The position numbers and the translations under genes were made by a program. From Physcomitrium patens (taxonomy: Eukaryota > Streptophyta > Bryopsida > Funariales > Funariaceae), in contig NC_037257.1 in assembly GCF_000002425.4 (NCBI RefSeq), positions 19,139,879-19,203,878 of the forward strand: a stretch of 64,000 nt of DNA. The letters are read 5' to 3'. Positions 47,700-59,755 of the stretch are shown here, piece after piece (position 1 is the first letter of the stretch; each line of letters begins with the position of its first letter). The notes under the pieces are model-generated. The model saw nothing but the letters and a program-made list of their open reading frames with translations. It ran no database searches and was not told where the DNA came from.

Positions 47700-48235
47700 T
47701 TCAACGTCAATTGTTGTAGTCACACTAGATATTATATTGAGGCTATCACAAGCTATTCCTAAAAAATCAATAGGAAGATGAAAATGCATTATAATAGTGG
47801 AATCCAATAAGAAAATTACAGCATGGGAGATATGGCAGAGTAATTCTATATGGAAGCTCAAATACAACACCTCTTAGGTCAGATAGCTACTTTGCAAGGG
47901 CAAATAGAAGCCTCTAAGACAAGCATTGTCGTGTTGTAATTTACTCATAGTGTAAAAATAATGGTTATTATATTGATGTTATTTAATAATGACCTTAGAA
48001 AGTAATGAGTTATTTTCTATAAAAGATCATAGTTTATAGAAATCTTAAATAACTTGTGTAAGTTTTATAAGTAAAAGTAGAAGTATTAGGGTTATTTAAT
48101 ATGGAAGATGTAGAAAGGTATGTGTATTGATATTATAGCATTGTGGCCTTAGGCCATCTACGTGGATAGATAAGGCAAGGATAAGAGGATCTTCACTCTC
48201 ATTGGCTATAGGTCATGATCAATGAGCTACAAGGG
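47700..48235 (+). other. Start of element G interior, decayed
   Basis: A gag-like start is seen near 47850 (MEAQIQHLL, then QIATLQGQIEASKT, a coiled-coil style N-terminus). Nothing further can be read. Confidence 0.35.
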
Positions 48236-48374
48236 GCTGTCCGAGAGAAAACCGAAGGGGAGGCCACTTCTTTGGGGGCACTCGAGGGTTTAGAGGAGAG
48301 ATTCAGAAAGCTTGTGTTTTGGGCTATAATTTTGGTATATAAAGTTTGTTATTTGAGTTTTGTATGAAGAAGTT

Positions 48375-48740
48375 AAGGTTGTTTGAAGTTAAGGTGTGAA
48401 TTGTTTACCGATTGTCACTCTTTTAAGCATACAGAAAGTTGTCGAAGGTTTTTTGGAAAACGAAAGATGTCGTTGGAAAGCTGGTTTGAAGAACTACAAT
48501 TTTTGTGAAAGGGTTGTTAACTTTGAGTTTGCAATGAGAGAGCTATGGCTGTTTAAAGTCTAGATGTGAAATTTGTACCTACTGTCACTCTTTCAAGCAT
48601 ACAAAGAGTTGTAGAAAGGCATTTAACAACCGAAAGGTGGAGTTGGAAATTTAACTTAAAGGACTTCAACTATTGTGCAAGATTTGATGAAATCAGATAT
48701 AAAGTGAGGAAGAAATGGCTGGTGGAAGTTAGAGCTTGCA
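48375..48740 (+). repeat. Diverged tandem duplication, unit about 180 bp
   Basis: ATTGTCACTCTTTTAAGCAT (48411) and ACTGTCACTCTTTCAAGCAT (48591) head matching units with TTTAACAACCGAAAGGTG-like internal blocks. A weaker third unit may start near 48955. Confidence 0.65.
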
Positions 48741-49205
48741 AATTAAGGAAGTAAGTGAACCAAATTGTTGATAGTTATGTTTTGAGCCATTTTTTTTGAG
48801 CATTTTTGAATGAATTTTGGCTCAAACTTGCCAAAGGTGTAGTTATAATATTGAGAAGCTACACAAAAAAAAATTCATGTCATTTGAGCATTGAGTTTGT
48901 AAGAAATCGCAAAATCAATACATAGGTGTTTGTAAGTCAACATGTAAAAGCCGTGCTACTGAAATTGTGTTATCTAGAGTTTTGTAAAGAATTAACGGTT
49001 GAAAATTGGACATAAAAGAGTTAAGGGTACTGCCTTACTTCTCAAAAAAATTTGAGCTCAATCTAACGGTTCGATTGAGAATTAACAAATTTTAAAGTTC
49101 AGTGCATCAAAGGGATTCGGTATTGAAGGAATTTTGGTATTACAAGGATTTTACTACCACAAAAAGGGTTTTGGAAATTATGAAAGATTTGGAAATTATT
49201 GATTG

Positions 49206-49510
49206 ATTTTACTATTACTGGAGGTCTGGTAAATATTATTTACTATTATAACTTTTACTATTACTAGAGGTCCAATAATTATTATTTACTGCTATAACTT
49301 TTATTATTACTAGAGGCTCGATAATTATTATTTACTGATATAACTTTTACTATTATTGGAATTTTGGTAATTATTATTTATTGCTATAACTTTTACTATT
49401 ATTAGAGGTTTGGTAATTATTATTTACTACTATAACTTTTTCTATTATTGGAGGTTTGGAAATTATTATTTACTACTACAACTTTTACTATTACTAGAGG
49501 CTTGGCATTT
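49206..49510 (+). repeat. 46-bp minisatellite, about 6.5 units
   Basis: Unit of the form TTTTACTATTACTAGAGGTC followed by TGGTAATTATTATTTACTG and CTATAAC. The units are close in length and differ by scattered substitutions. Confidence 0.85.
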
Positions 49511-50700
49511 GATGTTTATTGCTATTATGTTTAAAATCACGAAAAGGAATAAAAAAAAAATTATAAATAATCTTAGAGTATTTTTCATCTTATGATTAAT
49601 TGAGAATTTAATGTCACCCAAAAGCCCAGCACTTTCTCAAGGCAAACTCTCTTTTCGTCCACAGCGTCTAAGACAAGCCATCTACTAGATTAAAATTGAC
49701 TAAGTCTAGTGTAGAATAGATATTAGTTTATTTTTATAAGATATTGGTAAAATAGACTAATAGTCCATAGAATAGTCAATTCAAGAAGACGGATGGTTAA
49801 CTTAATTATTAAAAGTAGTTAATTAGAAGATTACGATTAGAATCCGGAAATAGGGAGTAAGTATATAGGAGTTATAGAAGTTAGTCTGGAGGCTAGACTG
49901 TGATAGTCATGAGCCAGGGTAAGCTTGGTGCTACCTCTTTGTTTCTTTGTTGTTGAAGAGTAATGGATAGTTTTTGAATATTGAGAAGTGAGTCTGTGGA
50001 ATAAATCAGAGATTGATTTATGAGTTACCGATTATGTAATTGGAGTATTGTGTGATTGAATTATATGAGAAGTTATTGGAAGATTGATTATGGATGGAAG
50101 ATTATGATTATTATTTATTGAGAGTTGTGTGTGTGTTTTGACAGAAGAAGTTTGTGATTATAAAAATTGTGTGAATCCAGATTGGTTGGAGTGAAGTCTG
50201 TTATTTCTGGTATTAGATGGAATTTATGTATTTTGAACGGTCTTTTAAGAGTGCAAGATTGCACATTGTGGTTATAAGTTGATGAATGAGTATTGTTATT
50301 AGGAGAAAGCATTGTTATGGTTCTTGGTGTTTTAGTGGTTTGGATTATGATTAATTGAGTGACCCTAACTTGTAAGCTCATATGCTTACTCTTTCTTTGA
50401 ATTCGAATCCCTCTCTACAGGTTTATTCTGAAATTTTTTTTTAGAATAAATAAAACAATAATTACATTTTGTCACTGCTACCAAAGATTGACAATAACAT
50501 TGAGTGTTAGGAATTAACTGCCTAATGAGTAGATGGGAAATAGGAAGCAAATTTAGCAGTATATAATGAAAGATTATGATTATTAAGAATGAAAACATTG
50601 CAGTAATGAAAATATGTTAGTCGAAAGAAAGATAAGAGAGAGCACAAGCAAGTGAATCATTGTGAAACGAGCAAGAACGCAAGTTAAAAGAGAAGCGTCA
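49511..50700. other. Leader or LTR region before element C
   Basis: No gene. It reads like retroelement noncoding DNA (short repeats of TTATTGGAAGATTG type) and may include the LTR of element C, but I could not fix its ends or a primer site. Confidence 0.35.
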
Positions 50701-50716
50701 AAAAAGTTGGATTAAG

Positions 50717-52470
50717 CCATGGTTGAATGCCTATCGACATATCCAAGCATACCCAGAAGCTGACCAAATTCTAATATTTCAGACATATATACCATTAAGA
50801 AAATTGCCAAGAGCACTTGAAAGAAATTTTTTCAACAGCCTAGCATATCTCTTGAGGTCGTTAATTACAAGTGGAAGAAACACAGAAGAATTGGGTACTC
50901 CATTAGGTACCTTTCTAATAGCAAAAATTGTCGATTCTGTAAAAATTGATCTCGTAGAATGGCATAAATTGCTTGCCAATAAGGGCCAATTTAATGTATT
51001 TTAAAATCCATTATTTTTACCTCCAATTCAACTAATAAACTTATTCAGGGATAATAATAACAAATTGAGGAGGTTGAAAAGTCCTGAAAAGATAATTGGA
51101 GAAGACAATGGTAATTTTAATAAGAGAATAAGTGGCACATTATCCTCTTCAATGACGATAAGTGGCCTAGCAGTTCCAATAGCAGTTCAAATAGGTGACG
51201 TGGGCAATTGCACAACCAGTGTCGCTCCATTACCTACTTATAAGAACTTTTTGGATGCGATCAATATTTTTCTGAGTTTTTGATAGCATGTGTAGCCAAT
51301 AATGGAAGAACCAAAGATATTTGGTTACGATGGTTGCTAGAAACCTTAAAGGACATGGCATTTGAATAGTACAATTGCCAACCAGTGGGACAATTTTTGA
51401 ATTGGGAAGCATTGAAGAATGCATTTTTAACCCATTTTCGGCCAATAGGTTTTGAGGATCGTCTTTGAGAGAGGTTTATGAACAGCAAAATGATCCTAGG
51501 AGAGAAAGTTGAATCGTATTATGGCCGGATGGCTGATATACTTAGTAAGTGGCCAAATCATCAAATGCTGGAGGTATTTATCTTATCTATATTAATCAAT
51601 GGTTTACACCCATCAGAGTTAAAAATGTTTGTGAAGGAAGCTCAATCTATTACAGTGTCTGCATCCCTTAATAGAGCTAAGGTTTGGGAGGAATGCCATT
51701 ATGATCAATTTTTAACTGCAGGAGCTATGATGATTCCAATTCAAGGCAGTTATCAAAATCCGACCTGGAATAAATAAGTGGATAGTTATCTACGGATGTT
51801 AGAAATAGGAACCAATTCTAGTGCCAATATTCAAAGATTAGTTAATGTCACCTCAATGCAAGCTATACCACCAAATGTAATAACAACATATATTCTATAT
51901 TTTTTGTATCAACAACAAGCGTTAACTACGGCAGAGTTATCAATAATACCAACCCTAAAAGATTCCAATCAAATCTTGTTATTGAACTTGATAAAGAAAA
52001 TGGAAGAAATGGCTATCAATATGGTCAAGAATAAGGAGAAGAAGCAAAAGCCTCCCAATATTAGGACCAATATATGGTACAGTAATTATAAGGGCCACAG
52101 TCATTTGGTAATAGAATGCCTTTCACCCTCACAAATGATGGGTCGATGTACATTTTGCGAAAGAAAGCACTTAACAGTTAATTGCTGGAATTGGTAAAGG
52201 CAACAATAATTCAGTAATCAGACCATATGATCCCATCAACTCATTGAGATGTCAATCAAGTTCAATCGAGAAATATGTTTGGATAGAATGGAAATCGATC
52301 TAATCGATAAAATCGAGCATTCAATAACTTTCAAAGTTCCAATTTTAATCAGGGATTTGCATCAAACCCCAATAATTACATTAAAGAGCAGCAAAGATAT
52401 CAGCAATATGCTCCATCGACACCATCAAACCCAGTTTTCTCTGTTCTAATAGATTAATGAAGATCATTTT
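50717..52470 (+). pseudogene. gag of Gypsy element C, first part
   Basis: The readable frame begins WLNAYRHIQAYPEADQ near 50710. The capsid part lies at 51290-51770 (frameshifted near 51290 and 51480): DMAFEWYNCQPV, then MNSKMILGEKVESYYGRMAD and AKVWEECHYDQ, typical of the retrotransposon gag family. Two CCHC-like knuckles follow at about 52075-52190 (first with Cys-to-Tyr losses, second CTFCERKHLTVNC), then a Gln/Asn-rich linker to the Copia insertion at 52476. Confidence 0.7.
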
Positions 52471-52475
52471 CTTAT

Positions 52476-52759
52476 TGAAACATAGAAAGCATACTCCACA
52501 TAAGTAAGTTAGGACCAACAAGGTTGCATATTAACAAATAGAGTGTGGTATGAGATAATTCTTCCCATGCCAATCCTTTCCTTATATACTAGTACTAAGG
52601 TACCAAGTGCTATAATCCATATGGGATATCTCCTAAGACCAACCCTCCCCTTGTACTCTAATGCACTATAGACCAGCACCTAACCTTATGGGATATCCCT
52701 AACAACACTTGTATTCTATTGACCATTAGCAACTACTTAAAGAGTTCTTTCCTTCAACA
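52476..52759 (-). repeat. 3' LTR of Copia D
   Basis: Plus strand TGAAACATAG...CTTCAACA; minus strand starts TGTTGAAGG. Same length as the right LTR. Confidence 0.93.
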
Positions 52760-52769
52760 CTCCCACTTT
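52760..52769 (-). promoter_or_regulatory. Polypurine tract of Copia D
   Basis: The minus strand reads AAAGTGGGAG directly before the LTR. Confidence 0.7.
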
Positions 52770-52777
52770 GCTATTGG

Positions 52778-54340
52778 TCAATTAGCTATCAATCCTAATA
52801 CCTTACTCAACTTGTTGTGTCTTTCTCTAACTAAAGCTTTTGTCAATAAATCAGCCAACATGTCTTTGGTTTCATAATACATCATATCAATAACCTCCAT
52901 CTCTATCTTCTCTCTTATGAAATGATGCTGAATATCAATGTGCTTGATTCTTGCATGATACTTTGGATTCTTTACAAAAGCAAGACATCCTTGATTGTCA
53001 CACCTCAATGGAGTAGCCTCCAATTGCACAAGTCCAATATCTTCCAATAACAACCTCAACCAAATTACCTCCATTGCTCCATGACTTACTACCATGTACT
53101 CTGCCTCCATTGTGGACCTTGCAATGGTTGGTTGTCTCTTGCAATTCCAAGATTTGGCTCCCACTCCAACAAAGAATACATAGCCCATTGTTGACCTTCT
53201 ATCATTTGCATCTCCAGTCCAATCCATATCACAATATCCATGTAATGCAATATTATCTCCTCTAAGACATAGTTTAAGGTTCAAAGAGTCTTTCAAGTAC
53301 CTCATGATTTTCTTGCTGGTTGCGCAATGCATAGGACCTGGTTTTGCCATGTGTTGGCTTACAATACTTACTGCAAATGCAAGATCCATCCTTGTGCCTA
53401 CCATTGCATACATGAGTGAGCCTATTGCTACCTTGTATGGTATGCCTTGCATTTGATGCTCAACTTCAGCATACTCCTCATCTGTGAGCTTCATCAACTT
53501 CAAGTTGGCCTCCACAGGAGTTCCAATGGACTTGCAATCTCCCATGTTGAATCATTTCAACATTTCTTCAATGTACTTGCTTTGGCTCAATGTGATGGTC
53601 TTTGATTCTCTATTTCTTGTGAATTCCACACCCAAATAATAATGGAGCTCTTCCAAATCACTCATCTCAAACTCTCTCTCCAATTTCTTCTTCAACCAAT
53701 CCAATCTTACCATAGTGTTGCTTAAGATGATTAAATCATCTACATAAAGGATCACAACCAGCAAGAAGTCCTTGGCTTACAATACATACAAAGAATAGTC
53801 AGCTTCACTCTTTACAAAACCTTCCTTCACAAAGAATGAGTCAATGCGTTGGTACCATGCTCTTGGTGATTGCTTGAGTCCATACAATGACTTCTTCAAC
53901 TTGCAAACAAGGTGGTGTTTGTCTTGTTCAATAAATCCTTGAGGTTGCTCCATGTAGATGTCTTCTTCCAATTCTCCATTCAAGAATGTTGTCTTGACGT
54001 CCATTTGATGCATCTCAAGGTCCATTGATGCTCCAATTACTACTATGGTTCTAATGGTGGTGAACTTGGCCACAGATGCAAATGTCTCATTAAAGTCCAC
54101 TCCAGCAACTTGTGAGTAGCCTTTGGCAACCAATCTTGCCTTGTACCTCACAACATTACCCATAGCATCTCTCTTGGTTCTAAACACCCACTTACATCCA
54201 ATTGTTGATCGATTTGGTGGAAGTGGAGTGAACTCCCATGTCTCATTGTCCATAAGAAATTTGTATTCTTCTTGCATAGCAATCTCCCACTTCATTGCAT
54301 CACCACATCTTATTGCATCACACAAAGTCAATGGATCATC
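52778..54340 (-). pseudogene. RT and RNase H of Copia D
   Basis: Starts in the linker and runs ETWEFTPLP, WVFRTKRDAMGNVVRYKARL, ETFASVAKFTTIRT, then the catalytic ILYVDDLIIL (YVDD near 53740) and the RNase H motifs ARSTMEAEYM and RIKHIDIQHHFIREKI. Stops at 53774-53779 (TAA for Gln) and 53546-53551 (TGA for Arg) interrupt it. The frame differs by one base from the gag-integrase part, so an indel lies in 54331-54696. Otherwise all key residues are present. Confidence 0.9.
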
Positions 54341-55906
54341 AAGAAGAGCAACATTGGCATGGTCTTCACTTACTTGTGGAAAGATGTGGTTCTTCCACTA
54401 TTCACCTTGTGGTCTTCTCTCATGTATTGGATATCTTCTTTCATGCAAAGAGGATGAGCCTTCATGCACCTCTTGCTGCCTTCTATGGCTCATGGAGTTC
54501 TTTGTCTTACTCATTGGTTGGTATTCTTCATCTTCATTCTCTTCATTGTCCTTATTGTATCTTGCTGGAATTGAAGTCTTCATAGTATTGGGCTCTTCTA
54601 TCATGGCATCTTCCTCTCCTTCTTCACTTTGAGAATGCTCTTCTTCATCTTCTTATTTGTTTGCTGGAATTGAAGATGTGTCCACAAACACACTACTACT
54701 TCCACTTTTCACTACCACTCTTATGCTCCAAGAACTCTACATCACGACTTTTGATGATCTTTTTGGTATCTAAACACATGAGCCTATATGCCTTGGTGCC
54801 TTCACAATAACCAAGGAATACACATCTTGTGTCCTTTGCATCAAGTTTGCCTCTCATACTATCTGGAACCTTGACATATGCAATACACCCAAAAATCCTC
54901 ATGTGGGATATGCAAGGTTTGTTACCAGTCCAAGCTTCTTGGGGAGTCATTCCTTCAAGTGCACTTGTGGGACACCTATTTCTTGTATACACAGCATTTA
55001 CCACAGCTTCCGCTCAATACTCATACCCAAGTTTTTGAACATGAATCATACTCCTTGCCATTTCCACAATGGTGCGATTTGCTCTTTCAATAACTCCATT
55101 TTGTTGTGGGGTGTAGGGAGTGGAGGTTTGTCTTGCAATGCCTTCATGCTTCAATAACTCATCAAAGTGTTTGGACAAATACTCACCTCCATTGTCCGAT
55201 CGTAGCATCTTAATCTTGTGCTCACATTGCTTCTCCACAAGTTCTTTCTACTCCTTAAACTTGACAAAACACTCACTCTTGACCTTGATGATGTAAATCC
55301 ATACCTTCCTTGAGAAGTCATCAATAAATGTAACAAAGTACCTTACTCCACTCATAGATGGTGTCCTCATGGGTCCACAAACATCCGAATGCACAAGCTC
55401 CAGCAATTGGTTTGCTCTTCTTGTAACTCCACTAGAAAATGGTGTCTTATGTTGTTTGCCTTGAATGCATCCCTCACAAGCAAGATTCATGGTAGAATGG
55501 CCAAGGTTTAAGCCACTTACCATGGATTGAAGCTCCTTCATGCTTTTGGCATTCAAATGTCCAAGTCTTTGATGCCAAATGCCCACCTTGTCTTCATTTG
55601 ATGGAAATTCAGCAAAGGCAGCAACCTCTACTCTATTGATCCTCTTGCAATTGATAATATAGAGATTGCCATCTCTAGTCCCTTTTGCTACTTCTTTGCC
55701 TTCCATGGTTCTCACAAAACATCCATTCATGTTAAATTGTACTTTGCAGCCATGAGTTACAAGTTTACTCACCGAAAGGAGGTTCTTCTTCATCTTTGGT
55801 ACATGCAACACATCCTTGAGAGTGATTTTCTTGCTTATGCCCTTCACCACCACCTCTACTACAATGGTGCCCATTCCAATGACTTGTACCATACCATTAT
55901 CACCTA
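54341..55906 (-). pseudogene. Integrase of Copia D
   Basis: GAG-pre-integrase motif WHQRLGHLNAKSM near 55575, zinc-region Cys (CEGCIQGK), then catalytic core HSDVCGPM, DDFSRK, RSDNGGEYLSKHFD, and Glu in QQNGVIERANRTIVEMARSM. Internal stops at about 55245 and 55008 (TGA for Trp). Inserts element DNA in the host genome; here inactive. Confidence 0.9.
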
Positions 55907-56860
55907 ATCAAACCTTGGTTGCTGGAATTGGTTGATAAGTGTTAAATGAACACTTGTATAGAGTCATGTGTTTGGTACATCCGGAATCTACAATCCATTT
56001 GCTCATATCAAACATGGAAGGAGTTTGTTTTGCCATGAATGCAAAGTCTTCACCTCCATGGTCATGAAAAGCTTTGTTGGCATTCTCTCTTTCTCCTCTC
56101 TTTGCCTTGAAACAATTTCTAGTAAAATGGCCTGGTTTTCCACAAATGTAACAAGTATTAGGAGGATAACGTTGAAAAGGGGCTCTTGCCTTACTTGGTC
56201 TTGTAAATAGTGCTGATTGCTCCCCAATAGACTCCTTTTGCTTTCTTTTGGTCACTTCATGGGCTAGTCTTGCCGTGACATAGTCCAAAGTAAGGTCTTT
56301 CCTTGAAATGGACTCCAATGCCACAATGAGGGAGGAATAGGAATCCGAAAGGCTTGAGAGCAATGTCATTACAACATCTTCTTCAAGTAAAGGCTTGTCA
56401 ACAATAGCAAGTTGGTTTACAAGTACTTTTATCTTATTCACATGAACCATGAGATCTTCACCTTCTTGCATCTTCACGATGAAGAATTTTTGCCTTGACC
56501 ATAGCACATTGGAGAGATTCCTACTTTCATAGATATTACAAAGAGTCTTCCATGCATCTGCTATTCCTTTGCAAGAAATGACATGAGCAAAGTTACTTTC
56601 ATCTAAATTGGTGGAAATTATGCCAAAAGCCTTCTTCTCTCATCTTTTGAAGTCCTTTTGCTCCTTGATGCTTGCCTCTACCCCAGGTGCAAGTTCCTCC
56701 TCATCTACTATCTCCCAAAGATCCAATGATGCCAAAACTAGCTCCATTTTGGCCTTCCAGTGGTGAAAGTTATCACTTCTAAACTTTTCAATAACTCTTA
56801 AGCTATCACCCTCAAAAGATGCTTTCTCAAGCTACAAGTGGATCCAAAAAACTCTTGATT
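55907..56860 (-). pseudogene. gag and protease of Copia D
   Basis: The gag UBN2-type region (SDNFHHWKAKMELVLASLDL near 56780, then NVLWSRQKFFIVKMQEGEDL near 56500) is followed by a zinc knuckle CYICGKPGHFTRNC near 56130-56150 and the protease motif WIVDSGCTKHMTLYKC near 55960-56005. A TGA ends the frame near 55908. No convincing ATG was found at the gag head; it may be lost by mutation. Confidence 0.88.
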
Positions 56861-57240
56861 TGGAGTTGTAATGCAAAAGATATGACTACTTAAAGAGTGC
56901 TAAACTATAAACCCAAAATTCGTTGTTTTGCAACTTTTTGCATATTTTGAGTCCAAATTACGTCTAAATGGTGGAGAATGGTTTGTAATGTGATTTTATG
57001 ACTTTCAAACGTCTCTCTCACGTCACTTCACTCAAAATGACTCACTTTCTCATAAAACTCTCAAATACTAGTGCTCCTTCAGCAAAGACACTATCAAGGT
57101 CTTGCACTAAGCTCATACACTCACAAATTCAGGAGCAATGACTTCAAAAATTTACTAGCAATACTTTACCATAAGATCTCAACCACCAAAAAACAAGCAA
57201 CAAAGAAATAATACAAGAACAACTTACTTGATAAGAGAAT

Positions 57241-57254
57241 GTGGGTCCATAACC
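57241..57254 (-). promoter_or_regulatory. Half-tRNA primer binding site of Copia D
   Basis: The minus strand reads GGTTATGGACCCAC, 3 nt from the 5' LTR. It is complementary, with one G-to-A change, to the anticodon arm of plant initiator tRNA-Met (GUGGGCCCAUAACC), not to its 3' end. Priming from a cleaved tRNA-iMet half defines the Hemivirus type of Copia elements (Drosophila copia, Ty5, Volvox Osser). Confidence 0.6.
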
Positions 57255-57257
57255 TAT

Positions 57258-57541
57258 TAAAACATAGAAAGCATACTCCACACAAGTAAGTTAGGACCAG
57301 TAAGGTTGCACTTTAATAAATATAGTGTGGTATGAGATAATTCTTCCCATGCCAACCCTTTTCTTATATACTAGTACCAAGGTACCAAGTGCTACAACCC
57401 ATATCGGATATCTCCTAGGACCAGCCCTCCCCTTGTACTCTAATGTACTATAGACTAGCACCTAATCTTATGGGATATCCCTAACAATACTTGTATTCTA
57501 TTGACTATTAGCAACTACTTAAAGAGTTCTTTCCTTCAACA
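57258..57541 (-). repeat. 5' LTR of Copia D
   Basis: 284 bp, minus strand TGTTGAAGG...CTATGTTTTA; the terminal CA is mutated to TA. Confidence 0.93.
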
Positions 57542-58110
57542 TTTCTAACCCTACATGGAATAAACCTAATAGGTATATACTGATGGAGACACCTAATATG
57601 CCAAATGGGAGTGCAAGAAGACCATTTCATTATTTTCGTTGAAGACAGATTGGTCATTATGCCAATGAATGTTCCAATCTCAGAGCCAATGATGATTATG
57701 TACCAGTGTGTGGAAATTACAAGTAATCGGGACATACTTATCAATAATATAATGCTCCGTTCAATTTCAATAATCGAGATCAGCAGATCCAAAGCTAAGA
57801 AAAAATAAAGGAGATAAATCAAGGTCCTCAAGATTCTTTAGTAAATCGGATGGAATATGTCCAAGCCGTTCTTATCAGGAGTCAGCAAAAAGAAAAAGGA
57901 CCAATTCAACATTTGGATGAGCCTGATGCGAAGGGTCAATTTGATCCAATTACGGGGACATGCAATCCTGGTCCTGTTACGGGCCTCTTACTCAGTATGA
58001 GACTTGACTCGGTTGGGCAATCCAATGAGGTCCCGATTACGGAGGCTTCGGTTCCATTTCAAGCTGTTTCATTTTCTATAAAATTTTAAAAAATATCCTA
58101 TCCGTTGAAA
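57542..58110 (+). pseudogene. gag of Gypsy element C, second part
   Basis: Two further zinc knuckles can be read: FR-RQIGHYANEC (Cys positions partly lost, near 57635-57680) and VCGNYK-SGHTYQ (near 57703-57745). A spacer with MEYVQAVLIRSQQKEKGPIQ follows. Together with the pair at 52075-52190, this gag may have had four knuckles. Confidence 0.55.
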
Positions 58111-58344
58111 GATCCTCTCAGGGGCACGAATTCCAATGAAGCTCCAGCTACTTTTTCAATTCCAAGTTGAAGATGGAAGAATATCTTACCTCTTGGAGTT
58201 AAACTCAACCCAATAAAAAGAAAGAGGGCATTGAAAATTATCCTAAATATGGAATCCTATGATATTTTGAAGGATCTGGATGCTATTCGGCCTTCTATTT
58301 CTATGAAGCAACTTCTAGTCGTCGCATCAGAGTAGCATTCTACA

Positions 58345-58926
58345 TTGAATTTATCATTAATATGGCATATGCAACGTAATAAGAAAGTTTGTGAAGTCAG
58401 TTTGAACCCTGACCTAGGTGCACCAACCATCAATGTTTTGATTGACGGTGTTATGATCTCAAGTGTTCAGGTAGATGGTGGTTCCTATGTCAATTTAATG
58501 AACACTGATACAATGGATGCTTTAGATTTGGAACATTTAGTATCCATGACATTGATATTGTGAATGGCAGATCATAGTCGAGTTAAAGCAATGGATATTT
58601 TACAGACTGTTCAAACTATAATTGTTGGTATTACATATGAAATCGACTATATCATCTTTTGGTTACAACATTTGACTTTATCATATCCAATTTTATTACA
58701 ACAACCTTAGCTTTATCAAGCAAAGGCCAAGAACAATTGAGGTTGAGATACTTTGATAATTGGCAAGGACGGAGACAAAATAGTATTACAAATGTACCTA
58801 GTACACTATCATGGAGAGTCTCAATTGCTAGCATCTAAATTGACGTCGGACGATGAACTTAGCCCTCATGATGGTGCAGTCACACTGATTACGAAGGTGC
58901 CCATAGAGGCAGCGCAACACCATGGA
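58345..58926 (+). pseudogene. Protease of Gypsy element C, truncated
   Basis: LGAPTINVLIDGVMISSVQV followed by DGGSYVNLMNTDTMDAL (Asp-Gly-Gly-Ser, the form seen in several plant Gypsy proteases) near 58470-58530. Stops occur near 58561 and after 58700. The sequence ends where the A3 LTR starts at 58927. Confidence 0.7.
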
Positions 58927-59223
58927 TGTCATGGACATAGAAATACAGGCTCGAGATTTAACAAGAAGTTCAAGAAAAACTGGCAAGAACTAGATTAATC
59001 AGATGAATATAAGAACAACACCACAAAGGTGAACTAGAGCTCCAAGAGATGTATTGTCGGGACTGAAGAACTCTTCAGCCTCGATTCCAATATATACTCC
59101 TATTTAGGAAGATTCTCAAGTAACTTCTACCAACTAGGAAGCTTTTAGAAGGTTGTAAAGACTTGTTTCTAGAAGGTTCTAGAAACTTGTCTCTAAAAGG
59201 TTCTAAGAACTATGTCCCTAATA
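58927..59223 (-). repeat. 3' LTR of A3
   Basis: 297 bp, the same length as the A2 5' LTR; the minus strand begins TATTAGGGACATAG (TG mutated to TA). Perfect four-unit heat-shock element at 59167-59184, TATA at 59090-59097, predicted start AGTCCCGACAA (59054-59064) with one change from A1. Confidence 0.92.
59167..59184 (-). promoter_or_regulatory. Heat-shock element in the A3 LTR
   Basis: Perfect TTCTAGAAGGTTCTAGAA (TTCnnGAAnnTTCnnGAA), 70-95 bp above the TATA box. Confidence 0.65.
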
Positions 59224-59237
59224 TCACCCCCTCCTTT
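59224..59237 (-). promoter_or_regulatory. Polypurine tract of A3
   Basis: The minus strand reads AAAGGAGGGGGTGA, beside the LTR; one base differs from A2. Confidence 0.75.
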
Positions 59238-59273
59238 AGCCTCGAGGTCTCTGAGAAGAAATGTTATTGTTAA

Positions 59274-59627
59274 TCAATATCAACGCAAGAAAATGAAGAT
59301 CTGTCGCATAACTTCTGCTATGAACTCCAACTGTTGTTCACGAGGCAAGTGGTTCATCGGTCTTTGAAGCGAACGGTAGTGGCCCACTCCTTCAACTTCT
59401 GACTAAGCTTGAACTTTCATATCTTCATTGTGAAATTGTCCTACAAATACGCCTTCTGGCTGACCATCGTAAGCAGGCTCAAACTCAAATACAATCGCCA
59501 GTCATCGGTTACTCGGTATCCTCCGTTGTCATCGTGGTGTAGGTAGTTCTTTATCTCGGAGTTGCCTTCATGAGCTAGTCGGTTGAGATAAGCTGACTGG
59601 CATAGTATCTATCTCTTGGCTATCCAT
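59274..59627 (-). pseudogene. ORF3 of A3
   Basis: MDSQEIDTMPVSLSQPT... to FLR, 118 codons, the same length as A2 with no indel. The core is HYRSLQRPMNHLPREQQLEF. Several nonsense codons are private to this copy, so the stops of A2 and A3 arose mostly after separation from an open ancestor. Confidence 0.6.
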
Positions 59628-59755
59628 ATTAGAAGACCAAACTATGGCTACTGAAAAAATTCTATTTTATCTTGGAAAAAATAACTACATCAACTTCGAA
59701 TTTTGGTGGTGCTCTCCTCCTTTCTTATATTCTTGGGTGAGCAAGCTTTAGAAAG

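Larger units (their letters stand above)
52476..57541 (-). mobile_element. Ty1/Copia element D, near complete
   Basis: Two 284-bp LTRs (52476-52759 and 57258-57541) differ at about 21 positions by hand count (93 percent identity), mostly transitions. The polyprotein runs on the minus strand with domains in Copia order. The flanking pentamers (CTTAT, TTTCT) do not match well, so the target duplication is mutated or the flanks rearranged. It is inserted in gag of element C. Confidence 0.93.
50717..58926 (+). mobile_element. Gypsy element C, interrupted by Copia D and truncated by A3
   Basis: Parts at 50717-52475 and 57542-58926 are on the same strand and continue one another (gag, zinc knuckles, protease). 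Reverse transcriptase and later domains are missing because A3 (58927 on) follows directly. Unlike family A in sequence; no chromodomain part is visible. Confidence 0.7.

Noticed and set aside
54123..54632. 169-codon plus-strand frame
   Set aside because: Antisense to the Copia D polyprotein linker and RT.
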